From Aldehydirespirator sp965221185 (lineage in GTDB: Bacteria > Actinomycetota > Acidimicrobiia > Acidimicrobiales > Aldehydirespiratoraceae): a stretch of DNA of 64,000 nucleotides. Below are positions 14,839 to 23,691 of this stretch, piece after piece. The stretch is taken from the NCBI GenBank assembly GCA_965221185.1, contig OZ244866.1, forward strand, positions 3,224,001-3,288,000, read 5' to 3'. How positions within the stretch are numbered: the first letter of the stretch is position 1; the number at the start of each line of letters is the position of its first letter. The notes under the pieces are model-generated. The model had not been told where the DNA came from and did not search any database. It saw only the letters and a program-made list of their open reading frames with translations. Position numbers and translations under genes: made by a program.

Positions 14839-17148
14839 GTGCTCAGTGCCGGGGTCAAGAACAAAGCGGTTCGTATTCTTGTTCTAGCGGCGGCGATGAG
14901 TCTGCTCGCATTCGCCTGTGGAAGTGACGGATCTCAGCAGACGGTCGTTCCCGCATCCGCCCCGACCGGGACGGATGCCGAGACTGTGGCGCCGACTGGG
15001 ACCGACACTGAGCCTGCGCCGACGGATGCCGAGACTGTGGCGCCGACTGGGACCGACACTGAGCCTGCGCCGACGGATGCCGAGACTGTGGCGCCGACTG
15101 GGACCGACACTGAGCCTGCGCCGACGGATGCCGAGACTGTGGCGCCGACTGGGACCGACACTGAGCCTGCGCCGACGGATGCCGAGACTGTGGCGCCGAC
15201 TGGGACCGACACTGAGCCTGCGCCGACGGATGCCGAGACTGTGGCGCCGACTGGGACCGACACTGAGCCTGCGCCGACGGATGCCGAGACTGTGGCGCCG
15301 ACTGGGACCGACACTGAGCCTGCGCCGACGGATGCCGAGACTGTGGCGCCGACTGGGACCGACACTGAGCCTGCGCCGACGGATGCCGAGACTGTGGCGC
15401 CGACTGGGACCGACACTGAGCCTGAGACTGAGTCGCCGACTTCCACATCCGTCCCGACCGAGACGGACACGGCTGCCTCCGCTGGGGCTGCTTCCATCGA
15501 GATCACTCCGATCGGCCGCGGTGTCTCGGTCACCTCGGAAGACCAGATCCTCGTAGAGCTCGAAGCCGCCGATGTCGTCCCTGCCAATCCGTTCGACCTG
15601 GCCGGCCGCACCTTGGTGTTCGCTCCGGACGGCCGCGGCGGATATTCGCGCGCGGTTCGGCCCCTTGATTGGGACTCCGAGGACCGCGGCGAGCGGCCCG
15701 GCAGGCCCGTCGAGATCGAACTGAAGCACTTCGAATTCGACTATTCCGGCCGGGAGTGGCGCTCTTTCTTTCTCTCTCGGACCGGGCTCATCACGTTCGG
15801 TGAGGCGTTCTCTGAGGAGCGCACCCCCGCGCGGTTTGGCACCATGGAAATGATCGCCGAAGCCATGGTGATGGCCCCGACGATCAGCGCGCTCTACAAG
15901 CCGTACCTGGGCGGGAACGTCTACGTCTCTGACTTGGCCGACCGGGTGGTCATCACGTACTACGCCTTAGATTACGAGATGGCCGTGTACGGACGCAGAC
16001 CCAACGAGACCTTCAACCACCAGGTCGTGTTGCACTCCGACGGGCGCGTGGCGTTCAACTACGGGCCGGACCCCGCGGATGCAGACGAGGCGTTCCGAGA
16101 CGGCGTCGTGGGCCTGTTCCAAACCGACCCGACCACTGGGGAGGCCCCAAGGATTGCCGATCGGGTGGCTGACTTGTCGCAACCGGATTCGGGGTTCTCC
16201 GCCGCGCAGGCCGAGGTGTTCCGCTACCCCGCGATCCGGGACCGCGGCGAGGGCGTCGCCGACGTTTCGTGCCGGATTGTTGAGGTCCTAGGGGACGAAT
16301 TCGATTTCTTCGCCTTCAACAGCCAGTCCCGCGCGGATCAGCAGGAGCACGGACCGGCGCATGGCTTCGGGGGCTGGTATCCCGGAAACCAGACCGCGAC
16401 GGGGCTCGGGCTGGAGCCAGAGCCGCACCGCGTAACGCCGTGCGATAGCCGGCTGACGAACAGTTGGGGATTCCCCGTCTGGATGAAAGCCGCCACCGTT
16501 GTCAACGAGGGTTATGCCAGCGACGGGTATCGCAATCCCTACGACGAGGGCCTGACGTACTTTGCTCACGAGATCGCCCACACCTGGCTCGCCTATGCGT
16601 CTTACCTAGCTAACGGGGAGCGCACGCCGATGCAGACAGATCCGACCGGTGGGTCCCACTGGGCGTTCGCGCTGCACGCTCCCGCCCCGTTTCCTTGGGA
16701 CGGCACCGAGAACGGCTCTGTCATGGGCGGGGCGTTCTGGAGGGACAACCCGGACGGGACGTTCAGCCCCACCGTTGGATGGTGGACCAAAGCGGGCGGA
16801 TTCTCCTGGCTCGACCTCTACCTCATGGGCCTGGCCACTCCCGAAGAAGTGCCGGACATGTTCATGCTGCGAGATCTCCAGCAGCTGACTTCGGATCGAA
16901 GCGGGCCATACGCGGGTGAGATGGAGATCGTCACCATGGACCAGATCATCGCGGCCATCGGGCCACGGAAGCCACCCCCGGAGAGAGCGCGGAAGGTGTT
17001 CAACGTGGGCTTCGTGTACTTCCTGCTGCCGGGCGAGACTCCCGACCCCGGGCTGCTTCGCGAGCACGCCAACTACCGCGATCGGGCACTGGACCACTGG
17101 CACTACCTCACCGGCGGACGAGGGCAGCTAACCACCGAGCTGCCATGA
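14839..17148 (+). CDS. Zincin lipoprotein with long tandem-repeat stalk
   Basis: 769 aa from GTG 14839, with AGGAGGAGGT eight bases upstream. A lipoprotein signal ends AFAC (residue 27). Nine 17-residue repeats (TDAETVAPTGTDTEPAP) then form a Thr/Pro/acid stalk, followed by about 550 globular residues. HEIAHTW (near residue 577) is a zincin HExxH motif. The following part is rich in Trp and Gly, with LYLMGLATPEEVPDMF near the end; this recalls large secreted metalloproteases in which HExxH is followed by a distal D/E ligand. It is expected on the outer face of the membrane. It is paired divergently with another zincin lipoprotein. Confidence 0.85.
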   Translation: MLSAGVKNKAVRILVLAAAMSLLAFACGSDGSQQTVVPASAPTGTDAETVAPTGTDTEPAPTDAETVAPTGTDTEPAPTDAETVAPTGTDTEPAPTDAETVAPTGTDTEPAPTDAETVAPTGTDTEPAPTDAETVAPTGTDTEPAPTDAETVAPTGTDTEPAPTDAETVAPTGTDTEPAPTDAETVAPTGTDTEPETESPTSTSVPTETDTAASAGAASIEITPIGRGVSVTSEDQILVELEAADVVPANPFDLAGRTLVFAPDGRGGYSRAVRPLDWDSEDRGERPGRPVEIELKHFEFDYSGREWRSFFLSRTGLITFGEAFSEERTPARFGTMEMIAEAMVMAPTISALYKPYLGGNVYVSDLADRVVITYYALDYEMAVYGRRPNETFNHQVVLHSDGRVAFNYGPDPADADEAFRDGVVGLFQTDPTTGEAPRIADRVADLSQPDSGFSAAQAEVFRYPAIRDRGEGVADVSCRIVEVLGDEFDFFAFNSQSRADQQEHGPAHGFGGWYPGNQTATGLGLEPEPHRVTPCDSRLTNSWGFPVWMKAATVVNEGYASDGYRNPYDEGLTYFAHEIAHTWLAYASYLANGERTPMQTDPTGGSHWAFALHAPAPFPWDGTENGSVMGGAFWRDNPDGTFSPTVGWWTKAGGFSWLDLYLMGLATPEEVPDMFMLRDLQQLTSDRSGPYAGEMEIVTMDQIIAAIGPRKPPPERARKVFNVGFVYFLLPGETPDPGLLREHANYRDRALDHWHYLTGGRGQLTTELP
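14974..15432 (+). repeat. Nine 51-bp tandem repeats inside the lipoprotein stalk
   Basis: Perfect or near-perfect 51-bp units start at 14974 and every 51 bp to 15382. They encode a Thr/Pro/Asp/Glu stalk. DNA-level uniformity implies recent expansion and likely copy-number variation. Confidence 0.95.
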
Positions 17149-17242
17149 CCTCTCGCCTCATGGCTCTGAATCACCTCGGCATCGGAGCGGAGCGACCGCA
17201 TGAGTCTGAGAGGGTGTGCGTGCCGAAAACTGTGATGCTCCT

Positions 17243-17306
17243 TGTGGGTGCCGACAATTGTGTCGTAGCTGGTCAGGCGGCATTTCGGTACTCGTTGGCA
17301 CCCACA
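17243..17306. mobile_element. 64-bp minimal inverted-repeat element
   Basis: TGTGGGTGCC at the left and GGCACCCACA at the right enclose only the IS right-end sequence (TGTCGTAGCTGGTCAGGCGG, then CGGTACTCGTTG). It looks like the smallest derivative of the same IS. Confidence 0.65.
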
Positions 17307-17309
17307 GGC

Positions 17310-17480
17310 GGAGCTGCAGCTACACGTCAGCGAGCTGCGCCAACACGAAGCCGCGACGCTGGCTGCTCAACAACAGCAGCTCGAAGCGGTCCGCGCCGAG
17401 CAGGAACAACTGGCGCTGACCCAGCTCGAGGAGCATCTCGCGGAACAGGCCGCAAGGGAGCAGCAGCTTCGCGAGACGCA
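17310..17480 (+). pseudogene. Coiled-coil gene fragment trapped between two elements
   Basis: In one frame the stretch reads ELQLHVSELRQHEAATLAA, then QQQLEAVRAEQEQL, ending EEHLAEQAAREQQL. It has clear heptad character and strong codon bias but no start codon; the frame runs into the element at 17484. It is a passenger fragment of an unidentified coiled-coil gene (57 residues). The parent gene is not in the window. Confidence 0.55.
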
Positions 17481-17483
17481 ACC

Positions 17484-17636
17484 TGTGGGTGCCCATAATT
17501 CGGTCGTGGGCGCTGACCAGGGGTTTCGCGCTCCATCCGGGGACCAGGAATCGGTACGAGAGTCGGTACACGAGGACTCAGCATCGGCCCGCATCGCGGC
17601 AGGTCAACGACCGCGGCCGAGTTTCCGGCACCCACA
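17484..17636. mobile_element. Non-autonomous TGTGGGTGCC element, copy B (153 bp)
   Basis: It has perfect 10-bp termini TGTGGGTGCC/GGCACCCACA and about 32 bp of imperfect inner inverted repeat. It is nearly identical to the copies at 43580-43732, 54374-54523 and 56890-57042. Confidence 0.9.
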
Positions 17637-17771
17637 CGGCAGGCGTCGTAGGTCGTCTTGTCGATCACTGATGCGGCTGAGCGGCTTGTTGGCGATAGAC
17701 GCTGGCAGCCCAACCGCGCCGGCCTGCCAGGATTGACCACGCCCGGATCGGGCCGGTAACGTCCCGCCCCG

Positions 17772-18281
17772 GTGAACGAATCGGACCCGACCGAACCGCA
17801 GGTCGCCTATCGGCTGGCCTACGAGGAAGTAATCCGCTGGCGAGCCGAACTGGACGCCCAACTGGACCGCATCCGGACTAGAGCCATGGCGTTCTTCGTG
17901 GTCGCTGTCCTTGCTGTGGGCACCGGGCTGGCCGGGTTTCCTACCACCAAGCTGTCCTCGCCCAGCCCATCGGTTCTGTGGGTGTCGGTGATCGGTGCTG
18001 GAGTGCTCGCCAACCTCGTAGCCGTGCTGGCGGTGCTGCGAAGCCCGGAAGGTCCCTTTGGCGACAGCCCGCACACGCTGGTAGCACGCGGCGACGACGA
18101 TGACCTGTTCCCCACTGACGACCTGGTGTACCGCGACCTCGCTCTATGGGGCGACAGAAACGTCCTAGCGCTGTATCTGCAGATCAACGACCGCCGACGC
18201 TGGCTCTATGTGAACTTGACGGGAGTCACCGCGGTGTTGGTGGCCCTCGCCGCGCTGCACTGGGGCAGGTTGTTCCCCTGA
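17772..18281 (+). CDS. Three-pass membrane protein, unknown function
   Basis: 169 aa from GTG 17772. The N-terminus is helical and charged (YRLAYEEVIRWRAELDAQLD). Hydrophobic segments lie at about 38-58, 66-90 and 150-168, with a polar acidic stretch (ARGDDDDLF) between. The shape, a helical cytoplasmic start, two adjacent membrane helices and a conserved LQINDRRRWLYVNL before the last one, recalls small effector-like membrane proteins of nucleotide-signalling defence systems. No cyclase is adjacent, so this is only a resemblance. Confidence 0.6.
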   Translation: MNESDPTEPQVAYRLAYEEVIRWRAELDAQLDRIRTRAMAFFVVAVLAVGTGLAGFPTTKLSSPSPSVLWVSVIGAGVLANLVAVLAVLRSPEGPFGDSPHTLVARGDDDDLFPTDDLVYRDLALWGDRNVLALYLQINDRRRWLYVNLTGVTAVLVALAALHWGRLFP

Positions 18282-18284
18282 GCG

Positions 18285-18452
18285 TTATCCCGCCGCCTTC
18301 TGGCGCTGCCGGGCCACGGCCACCGCCTCTCGGCGCTCGGTCGGGCGCTGAGGGTTCACGGGGGATATCGGCTCCAGTTGAGGTGCCGACTCCTCGGCAG
18401 CATCCGGCGCCGCGGCACCATCGCTGCCGCCCTCTGCATCTTCCGGTCCCAT
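18285..18452 (-). CDS. Small acidic/basic protein, 55 aa
   Basis: ATG 18452 follows AGGGAGA at ideal spacing. The product starts MGPEDAEGGSDGAAAPDAA and ends in a basic helix (REAVAVARQRQKAAG) with TAA at 18285, 4 bp from the convergent membrane-protein stop. The acid-to-basic layout and good ribosome site argue for a real microprotein. Function unknown. Confidence 0.55.
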   Translation of the reverse strand: MGPEDAEGGSDGAAAPDAAEESAPQLEPISPVNPQRPTERREAVAVARQRQKAAG

Positions 18453-18734
18453 CGGTCTCTCCCTTTCTGCACGGCCGAACTAATCCGGCCCTGTGGGGGC
18501 TGAGCCTAACTCACCTGTTCCCACCGTCAATTCCCACCTCGGGCAGGAACGAACCCCGCAACGGGTCTTGGCAGGTTCCGGTCGCCGCTGCAAGTTGACG
18601 CGCTGGCGCTCGTCGGCTGTATGCCCACGCTGCCGCCGAGGTATTCTTTGAAGCTGGTCTCGTGGCCATGCTCCCGGCCTAGTGGGTGGAACTTGGCCGG
18701 GGCGACCTACTCGTCGGCAACAAGGAGCAAGTGG

Positions 18735-19091
18735 ATGGACCCAGCTTGTAGGCCATCGCTGGACTGGCACCTGGATCAACTTCTCACGGACGGACAGTGG
18801 GTAGGCGATGAGGGTCGATCCTGGCAGGCTGACACCCACCTCAACCCCGCCATCAGGCGGGACGCATTCAACCCCGTTCCGGCAACAGGGGTCGCTCCGG
18901 TTTGGCACCGGAGCCTCGACGCCACGCCGGGGCCTCTGTGCCTGCTGTCGTTCATTTCTGAGCCGGACCGCAAGGTGATAACTGGTTGGACACAAGTGGA
19001 CCACGAGGCGGGACTGGAGTTGACCCGTCGGCTTGCCCGTCACGCGGTTGCCAGTGGGCTGCTTACCAGCAAAGAACTACTCGGGGAATAG
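18735..19091 (+). CDS. Hypothetical protein, 118 aa
   Basis: ATG 18735 is preceded by AAGGAG seven bases upstream; the frame is open further left to 18621, but that part looks non-coding. The product (MDPACRPSLDWHLDQLL ... ELTRRLARHAVASGLLTSK) has a Trp-rich middle and a helical end. No family is recognised. The opposite strand is also open but Arg/Pro-rich, as expected of a shadow. It ends 70 bp before IS-end sequence. Confidence 0.45.
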   Translation: MDPACRPSLDWHLDQLLTDGQWVGDEGRSWQADTHLNPAIRRDAFNPVPATGVAPVWHRSLDATPGPLCLLSFISEPDRKVITGWTQVDHEAGLELTRRLARHAVASGLLTSKELLGE

Positions 19092-19160
19092 GACGGACAC
19101 CCGGGCAGATCGCTCAGGGCAAGCAGGCTGGGCGTGGGTGGCCACCCGGAAGGCGACCCT

Positions 19161-19243
19161 GTCGGTGCCCATAATTCGGTCGTGGGCGCTGACCAGGGGT
19201 TTCGCGCTCCATCCTGGGACCAGAAATCGGTACGAGATTCGGG
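19161..19243. mobile_element. Truncated left end of a TGTGGGTGCC element
   Basis: The sequence from GGTGCCCATAATTCGGTCG through the first half of the 153-bp element is present. It is cut by another left end at 19244, giving a nested pair in the same orientation. Confidence 0.7.
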
Positions 19244-19485
19244 TGTGGGTGCCCACAATTCGGTCGTGGGCGCTGACCAGGGGTTTCGCGCTCCATCCTG
19301 GGGCCTCATGTATCGCATCCTTTATCGGTTCCTCGCGTTGCTTGTACGGCTGGCGGTGCGTATCGGGTGCTCGAAGGACCTCGAGATCATCGTCCCACGA
19401 TGGTGACGGTCTGGCCCTCTGCCGGGATCGAGCAGCCGGCGAGGCACCCGCACCGAGTCCCAGTGCACGCCGGCCAAGAGGCTGT
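19244..19485 (+). mobile_element. Truncated IS481-like element, left end and transposase start
   Basis: After TGTGGGTGCC the sequence reaches ATG 19309 with MYRILYRFLALLVRLAVR then SKDLEIIV, the usual start of this transposase. It then breaks into foreign sequence (atggtgacggtctggccctc) up to AAGAGGCTG. The same composite, including the foreign part, recurs at 41303-41543, so the junction was copied as one unit. Confidence 0.7.
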
Positions 19486-19736
19486 GAATCTCACCGGGTA
19501 TTGCGCAGGTTCAGGTTTGCCCTGCGTCTCGCGCGGTCAGCTTGCTTGCTGCTTGGAACCCGTGTCGAGATCGAGGAGTGGATCACAGGGGGCGACATCC
19601 GACGGTGGCTGCTCAGGCAGGTGAGCAGATCCTTGCTGGCGGCCGCTCACCGGCTTCCGGCGACGCAGAGTTGATTGGACTTCAGAAGGTCTACCCCAGT
19701 CGCCCGCGAAGCATGGCTCTGTAGCCTCTGCCACCG

Positions 19737-22004
19737 GTGGGCACCGTCACATTCGAGCTGCACGAGTTGGGCTGGTCCGACTTCCAATCACTGTGCGACA
19801 CGATTTGCCGGGAGACCCTCGGTCAGACCGTCGTCGGCTACCTGGACAGCAACGACGGTGGACGAGACGGCGCGTTCACCGGAGTCTGGAACCAGCAGGC
19901 CGGCGAGGCGTTCTTCGGTGAGTTCGTCATCCAGGTCAAGCACACCACGCGGCCTGAGACGACGCTGAGCCTCTCGGACTTGGCTGATGAACTTGACAAG
20001 GCTGAACGGCTGGCTAAGTCGGGCCGCTGCGACGTGTACCTGTTGATGACCAATGCCCGGGTGACCGGCAGAACCGGGGAGCGGCTCCAGGCCGCGCTGC
20101 GCGAGCGTGGCATCAACCAGTCCGGCATTTTCGGCTCAACCTGGATCAACAAGACAATTTTGGAGAGTCCGCGCCTGCGGATGCTCGTCCCGCGACTCTA
20201 CGGGCTGGGTGATCTGACCCAGATCCTTGACCAACGTGCCTACGAGCAAGCTCAGGCGGTCCTAGACAGCATGCGGACCGACCTGGCCAAACTGGTACGC
20301 ACGACAACCTACGAGAGAGCCGCCCGAGCGCTTCACGATCACGGATTCGTGCTTCTGGCGGGTTCACCGGCGACTGGAAAGACCACTATCGCCGGCCAAC
20401 TCGCGCTAGCTGCAGCCGACGTGTTCGACACTCACGTCGTCATGCTCGATGACGCATCTCAGTTCGCCGAGCGATGGAATCCTCACGAGAAGCAGCTGTT
20501 CTGGCTTGACGACGCATTTGGTGCCACCCAGCTAACTCCTTACTTCGCGCAGAGCTGGCAGCGCATTACCCCCAAGGTCACGTCCGCAATCGACCGCGGC
20601 TCCAAGTTCGTGCTCACGACCCGGAGCTACATCCTGAGACACGCATTGGAGCACCTCAAACCCGGCAGCTTCCCGCTCCTCGACACGGCACAGGTCGTCG
20701 TCGATGTCGCCGACCTAAACCCGAGTGAGCGCCGCCAGATCCTCTACAACCACCTCAAGCACGGGCGGCAGTCCAAGGCGTTCCTTCAGAAGCTGGTCCC
20801 GCACCTAGAGGCGGCAGCCGACCATCCGCGCTTCACTCCGGAGTTGGCCCGCCGGCTCGCTGAACCCGCCTTCACTAAAGACCTCAAGCCCCCAACGGCC
20901 ACGAATGTCGCGGCCTTCTTCGAGAAGCCGCAACAGTTCCTGGCCGACGTTCTCACCGGCCTCGATGTCGACAGCCGCTCAGCACTCGGACTCATCTTCG
21001 TCAGCCGGGGATGGCTTCCGAGTCCGATCACGCTCGACGAGCCTCACAGCGAGTTGCTGACGCGCCTCGGCAGCACCAAAGCGGGCGTCAGAGGTGCCCT
21101 GACCAACTTGGAGGGCTCCCTCATCGTCCTCGTCAACCGAGACAGCAGACCAGGTTGGGTCTTTGCCCACCCCACCATGATCGACGCCTATGCGGATCAC
21201 ATCCGCAACCCAGAGCTACTTGACGTGCTCATCGAGGGCTTCGACACCCATGTGCTCATGAGCCGAACAACATGCGGCGACACAGGCTTGACGAACGCCA
21301 TCGTCTTGCCAGAACCAGTGTGGCCCACGGTGATTGGCCGCCTCAGTGGAACCCTCAACAACAGCGAGACCAGTGAGATACAGCGTGATTGGTGCTGGCG
21401 GTACCTGGCCAGGCAGTGCGTCCCAGCCTTCCAACGCCTCTATTTGGAACGACACCCAGACGTTCTAGACGAGCTATCTCGACCAGCATTGAGGTTGGAG
21501 TTCGATTCGGGAGCGGACCTGATGGCCAGCCTTCATCGAAACGGCATACTCCCTGAACACGCGCGGGCCCTCTTCGTCCAATCGGTCATCGACAACTGCG
21601 TCAACGAAGCTGACGGCACAGTCCTATGGGACAGCCGTTTCCGAGACATGCTCAACGCCGACGAGGAACGCACTCTGCGGTCCCGGCTCATGACCGAGGT
21701 TGTCGCGGACCCAAGGTCAACCTTTGAGAACTTCACCTCCTGGTTCCCCGAGGATGAAGATCCTGCACAGTTCACTCAGCCGATAGAGGAGTTTGCTGGG
21801 GCCCTCATCGCGGAGTTCGAAGACGACGAGACCGTGTTGGCCGCAGCGGCAGCCCTAGAAGATGCAAGATGGCAGTGGGTCAGCGAACAGGGCTGGTCAG
21901 ACGAATCACCAGATGACGATCGCCGCTACGACATGCCGCGCGCCACCGAATCAACTCAACGACACCGAAGCGTGTTCGATGACCTCATTGGAGACTTGCC
22001 CTGA
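19737..22004 (+). CDS. Mrr-like nuclease fused to nSTAND3-type NTPase (Avs-like defence protein)
   Basis: 755 aa from GTG 19737. Residues 10-135 are a PD-(D/E)xK-type domain: LGWSDFQSLCDTICRE, GRDGAF (Asp 44) and EFVIQVKHTT (Gln 66/Lys 68), as in Mrr-like enzymes. TYERAARALHDHGFVLL then GSPATGKTT (Walker A, 209-217) and LFWLDDA (Walker B, 254-260) match the nSTAND3 NTPase found in antiviral STAND proteins. The C-terminal 350 residues are helical and would be the sensor. Expected action is target-triggered oligomerisation and DNA cleavage. It stands alone, flanked by IS debris. Confidence 0.8.
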   Translation: MGTVTFELHELGWSDFQSLCDTICRETLGQTVVGYLDSNDGGRDGAFTGVWNQQAGEAFFGEFVIQVKHTTRPETTLSLSDLADELDKAERLAKSGRCDVYLLMTNARVTGRTGERLQAALRERGINQSGIFGSTWINKTILESPRLRMLVPRLYGLGDLTQILDQRAYEQAQAVLDSMRTDLAKLVRTTTYERAARALHDHGFVLLAGSPATGKTTIAGQLALAAADVFDTHVVMLDDASQFAERWNPHEKQLFWLDDAFGATQLTPYFAQSWQRITPKVTSAIDRGSKFVLTTRSYILRHALEHLKPGSFPLLDTAQVVVDVADLNPSERRQILYNHLKHGRQSKAFLQKLVPHLEAAADHPRFTPELARRLAEPAFTKDLKPPTATNVAAFFEKPQQFLADVLTGLDVDSRSALGLIFVSRGWLPSPITLDEPHSELLTRLGSTKAGVRGALTNLEGSLIVLVNRDSRPGWVFAHPTMIDAYADHIRNPELLDVLIEGFDTHVLMSRTTCGDTGLTNAIVLPEPVWPTVIGRLSGTLNNSETSEIQRDWCWRYLARQCVPAFQRLYLERHPDVLDELSRPALRLEFDSGADLMASLHRNGILPEHARALFVQSVIDNCVNEADGTVLWDSRFRDMLNADEERTLRSRLMTEVVADPRSTFENFTSWFPEDEDPAQFTQPIEEFAGALIAEFEDDETVLAAAAALEDARWQWVSEQGWSDESPDDDRRYDMPRATESTQRHRSVFDDLIGDLP

Positions 22005-22151
22005 CTGACCGCGGCTGTGACCTGATTCCGCCATGCAGGCGCAAGTCCTGAACACGGGGCTCCACATCTCGCAGTGCCACGGTGCGCCCGTGATGCTTGC
22101 TGCGCCCGAAGCTGCAGGGCTTCATCGCCCGCGGTCGAAACGGTCCGAGCA

Positions 22152-22215
22152 TGTGGGTGCCCGAAATCGTGCCGTGACTGGTCAGGCGGCTCTTCCGTAC
22201 TCGTTGATGCGGCTG
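22152..22215. mobile_element. Right-end remnant of a TGTGGGTGCC-type IS
   Basis: TGTGGGTGCCCGAAATCGTG followed by GACTGGTCAGGCGGCTCTTC and GTACTCGTTGATG is the IS right end (compare 54311-54373). No left end is adjacent. Confidence 0.6.
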
Positions 22216-22278
22216 GTCAGGGACAGATTCTGGTCAAGGTTCTGGTGGGTGCGACCAGTACTACGCTCGCAAGCGCCA

Positions 22279-22406
22279 GATCGTGCCTCTGACCTTGGGT
22301 TTTGCGCGCTAGAGCCAGAAAAACGTTCCAGGATTTCGCGAAATCCGTTCCAAACCCCTCAGAGTCCAAGGCTCTGACCTCGGCGTTTCTAATTCGCGCA
22401 TGTCCC
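22279..22406. repeat. Dispersed ~125-bp repeat, copy 1
   Basis: It shares long blocks with 59524-59649: TGCCTCTGACCT, AACGTTCCAGGAT, GTTCCAAACCCCTCAG, CTCTGACCTCGG and TAATTCGCGCATGTCCC. It supplies the last codons and stop of the recombinase-like gene on the minus strand, so it marks a break in that gene. Confidence 0.75.
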
Positions 22407-23100
22407 TTTCAACGCTCCATAGGTCCAAGGGCCCGACGCGTGCCGCGGTACCGCAGAACGCAACTGTGGCTGCGGCAAGGGCAACGTCGCATCGACGTAC
22501 TGCCGCTACCTCTGAGGCGGTGCCGCCCGCGTAGGAAAACGCCACGCACAAGGACCGCAACGACGCCACCAGGCCCGCGTCGGCATGGTCGCGCGCTCGA
22601 CGGTCCTCGTCGTCGTTGAGGGGTCGCGCCGACACATACCTTGACGGGCGCGCGATTCGCCCGCCTATGAGTGCCCTGGGATCAATCGGCGCGCCCAGAG
22701 ACGCCGCCGCCTCGAATACCACCAGCGCGACCCACTGGCGGTTGCGGGCCGTGGACTGCGCGGCGCGGCGGTGGCGGCCCGAGCGACTCAAGCGCGCCGC
22801 CCAGCACCACTCCAGCACCAGCGCCGGGGTCACAGCACTCCACCTGTCGGCTCCCCGGGTGATGAGGAACCGGAACAGGCGCGCCGTCTCCGCGACCGCC
22901 TTCTGCGCGGTTCGCTCATTGGCCGCGAAGCGCGCCTGCACCTCTGCCGCCACCACCGCGACCCAGGCCGCCAGCAACTCCACGCCGCTCACCGCCAGCG
23001 CCGCCAGATCCCGCTGCAGGCGCCGCCGAAACGCCTGCAGAGGGTCATCGAACAACCGAAGCTGATTTGCACCGGTAGAGGTGTCGACGATACGATACAT
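22309..23100 (-). CDS. Tyrosine-recombinase-like protein, 3'-truncated
   Basis: 263 aa from ATG 23100 (MYRIVDTSTGANQLRLFDD). The core-binding domain is clear: FRFLITRGADRWSAVTPAL, VLEWCWAARLSRSGRH, STARNRQWVALVVF. The start of the catalytic domain (RPLNDDEDRR, YAGGTASEVAAVRRCDV) follows the recombinase pattern but has Gly-Gly-Thr where the first catalytic Arg is expected. The final residues (SRNPGTFFWL) come from the dispersed repeat, so HxxR and Tyr regions are lost. It has the same leader layout as the 11.4-kb operon. Confidence 0.65.
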   Translation of the reverse strand: MYRIVDTSTGANQLRLFDDPLQAFRRRLQRDLAALAVSGVELLAAWVAVVAAEVQARFAANERTAQKAVAETARLFRFLITRGADRWSAVTPALVLEWCWAARLSRSGRHRRAAQSTARNRQWVALVVFEAAASLGAPIDPRALIGGRIARPSRYVSARPLNDDEDRRARDHADAGLVASLRSLCVAFSYAGGTASEVAAVRRCDVALAAATVAFCGTAARVGPLDLWSVERDMRELETPRSEPWTLRGLERISRNPGTFFWL

Positions 23101-23119
23101 CTGGCCCTTAGGGGTTTTT

Positions 23120-23158
23120 CCGCGGCGCCGGTTTCTTGAGAGGAAGTGGGCGCCGCGG
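23120..23158 (-). promoter_or_regulatory. Leader hairpin upstream of the recombinase-like gene
   Basis: CCGCGGCGCC (23120-23129) pairs perfectly with GGCGCCGCGG (23149-23158). It sits about 20 nt upstream of ATG 23100, similar in place and GGCGCC core to the four hairpins in 11418-12045. Confidence 0.5.
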
Positions 23159-23311
23159 AACCGCGTCTGGTCACCACAAGATTGGCACCCGCAAAAAGGG
23201 GCGATGGAGGGCTATTACGGTAAATCTGTTGCCCTAGCCACGAATCTGGTCTCTGACCTGAAGGTTCGCACGTCGACAGAGACTCAGAGCAGGCCCCGGA
23301 CAGGCCATTTG

Positions 23312-23608
23312 GCGGAATCCAAACATGAGGGCCGACGGATCCCCGCACCGACACCGCCGATCCCACCGCCTGGAGCGGAATCCAAACATGAGGGCCGACG
23401 GATCCCCGCACCGATCCCACCGCCTGGAGCGGAATCCAAACATGAGGGCCGACGGATCCCCGCACCGATCCCACCGCCTGGAGCGGAATCCAAACATGAG
23501 GGCCGACGGATCCCCGCGCCGACACCGCCGATCCCACCGCCTGGAGCGGAATCCAAACATGAGGGCCGACGGATCCCCGCGCCGACACCGCCGATCCCAC
23601 CGCCTGGA
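23312..23608. repeat. Five tandem repeats of 63/54 bp in the leader
   Basis: Units start GCGGAATCCAAACATGAGG and end CACCGCCTGGA. Order is long (63), short (54), short, long, long, total 297 bp; the short units lack CCGACACCG. All lengths are multiples of 9, so ORFs on both strands stay open, but the translations are low-complexity and not credible. It lies between promoter module P2 and the recombinase-like gene. Confidence 0.95.
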
Positions 23609-23654
23609 ATCGCCCATGGACACTCCCGAAGGTGGGGTGTGACCATCCACTGAG

Positions 23655-23691
23655 TTTCTGCATATGCAGAAGTATAGCAAGGGGTGTGACA
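23655..23691 (-). promoter_or_regulatory. Promoter-operator module P2
   Basis: On the minus strand CTGTCACACCCC, TTGC, TATACT (23671-23676) and the perfect palindrome TTCTGCATATGCAGAA (23656-23671). About 50 bp around it resemble P1 at 12302-12340, including the upstream CCGAAG segment. Confidence 0.65.

Noticed and set aside
17772..18281. Pycsar or CBASS effector
   Set aside because: Only a general membrane-topology resemblance; no cyclase gene is adjacent.
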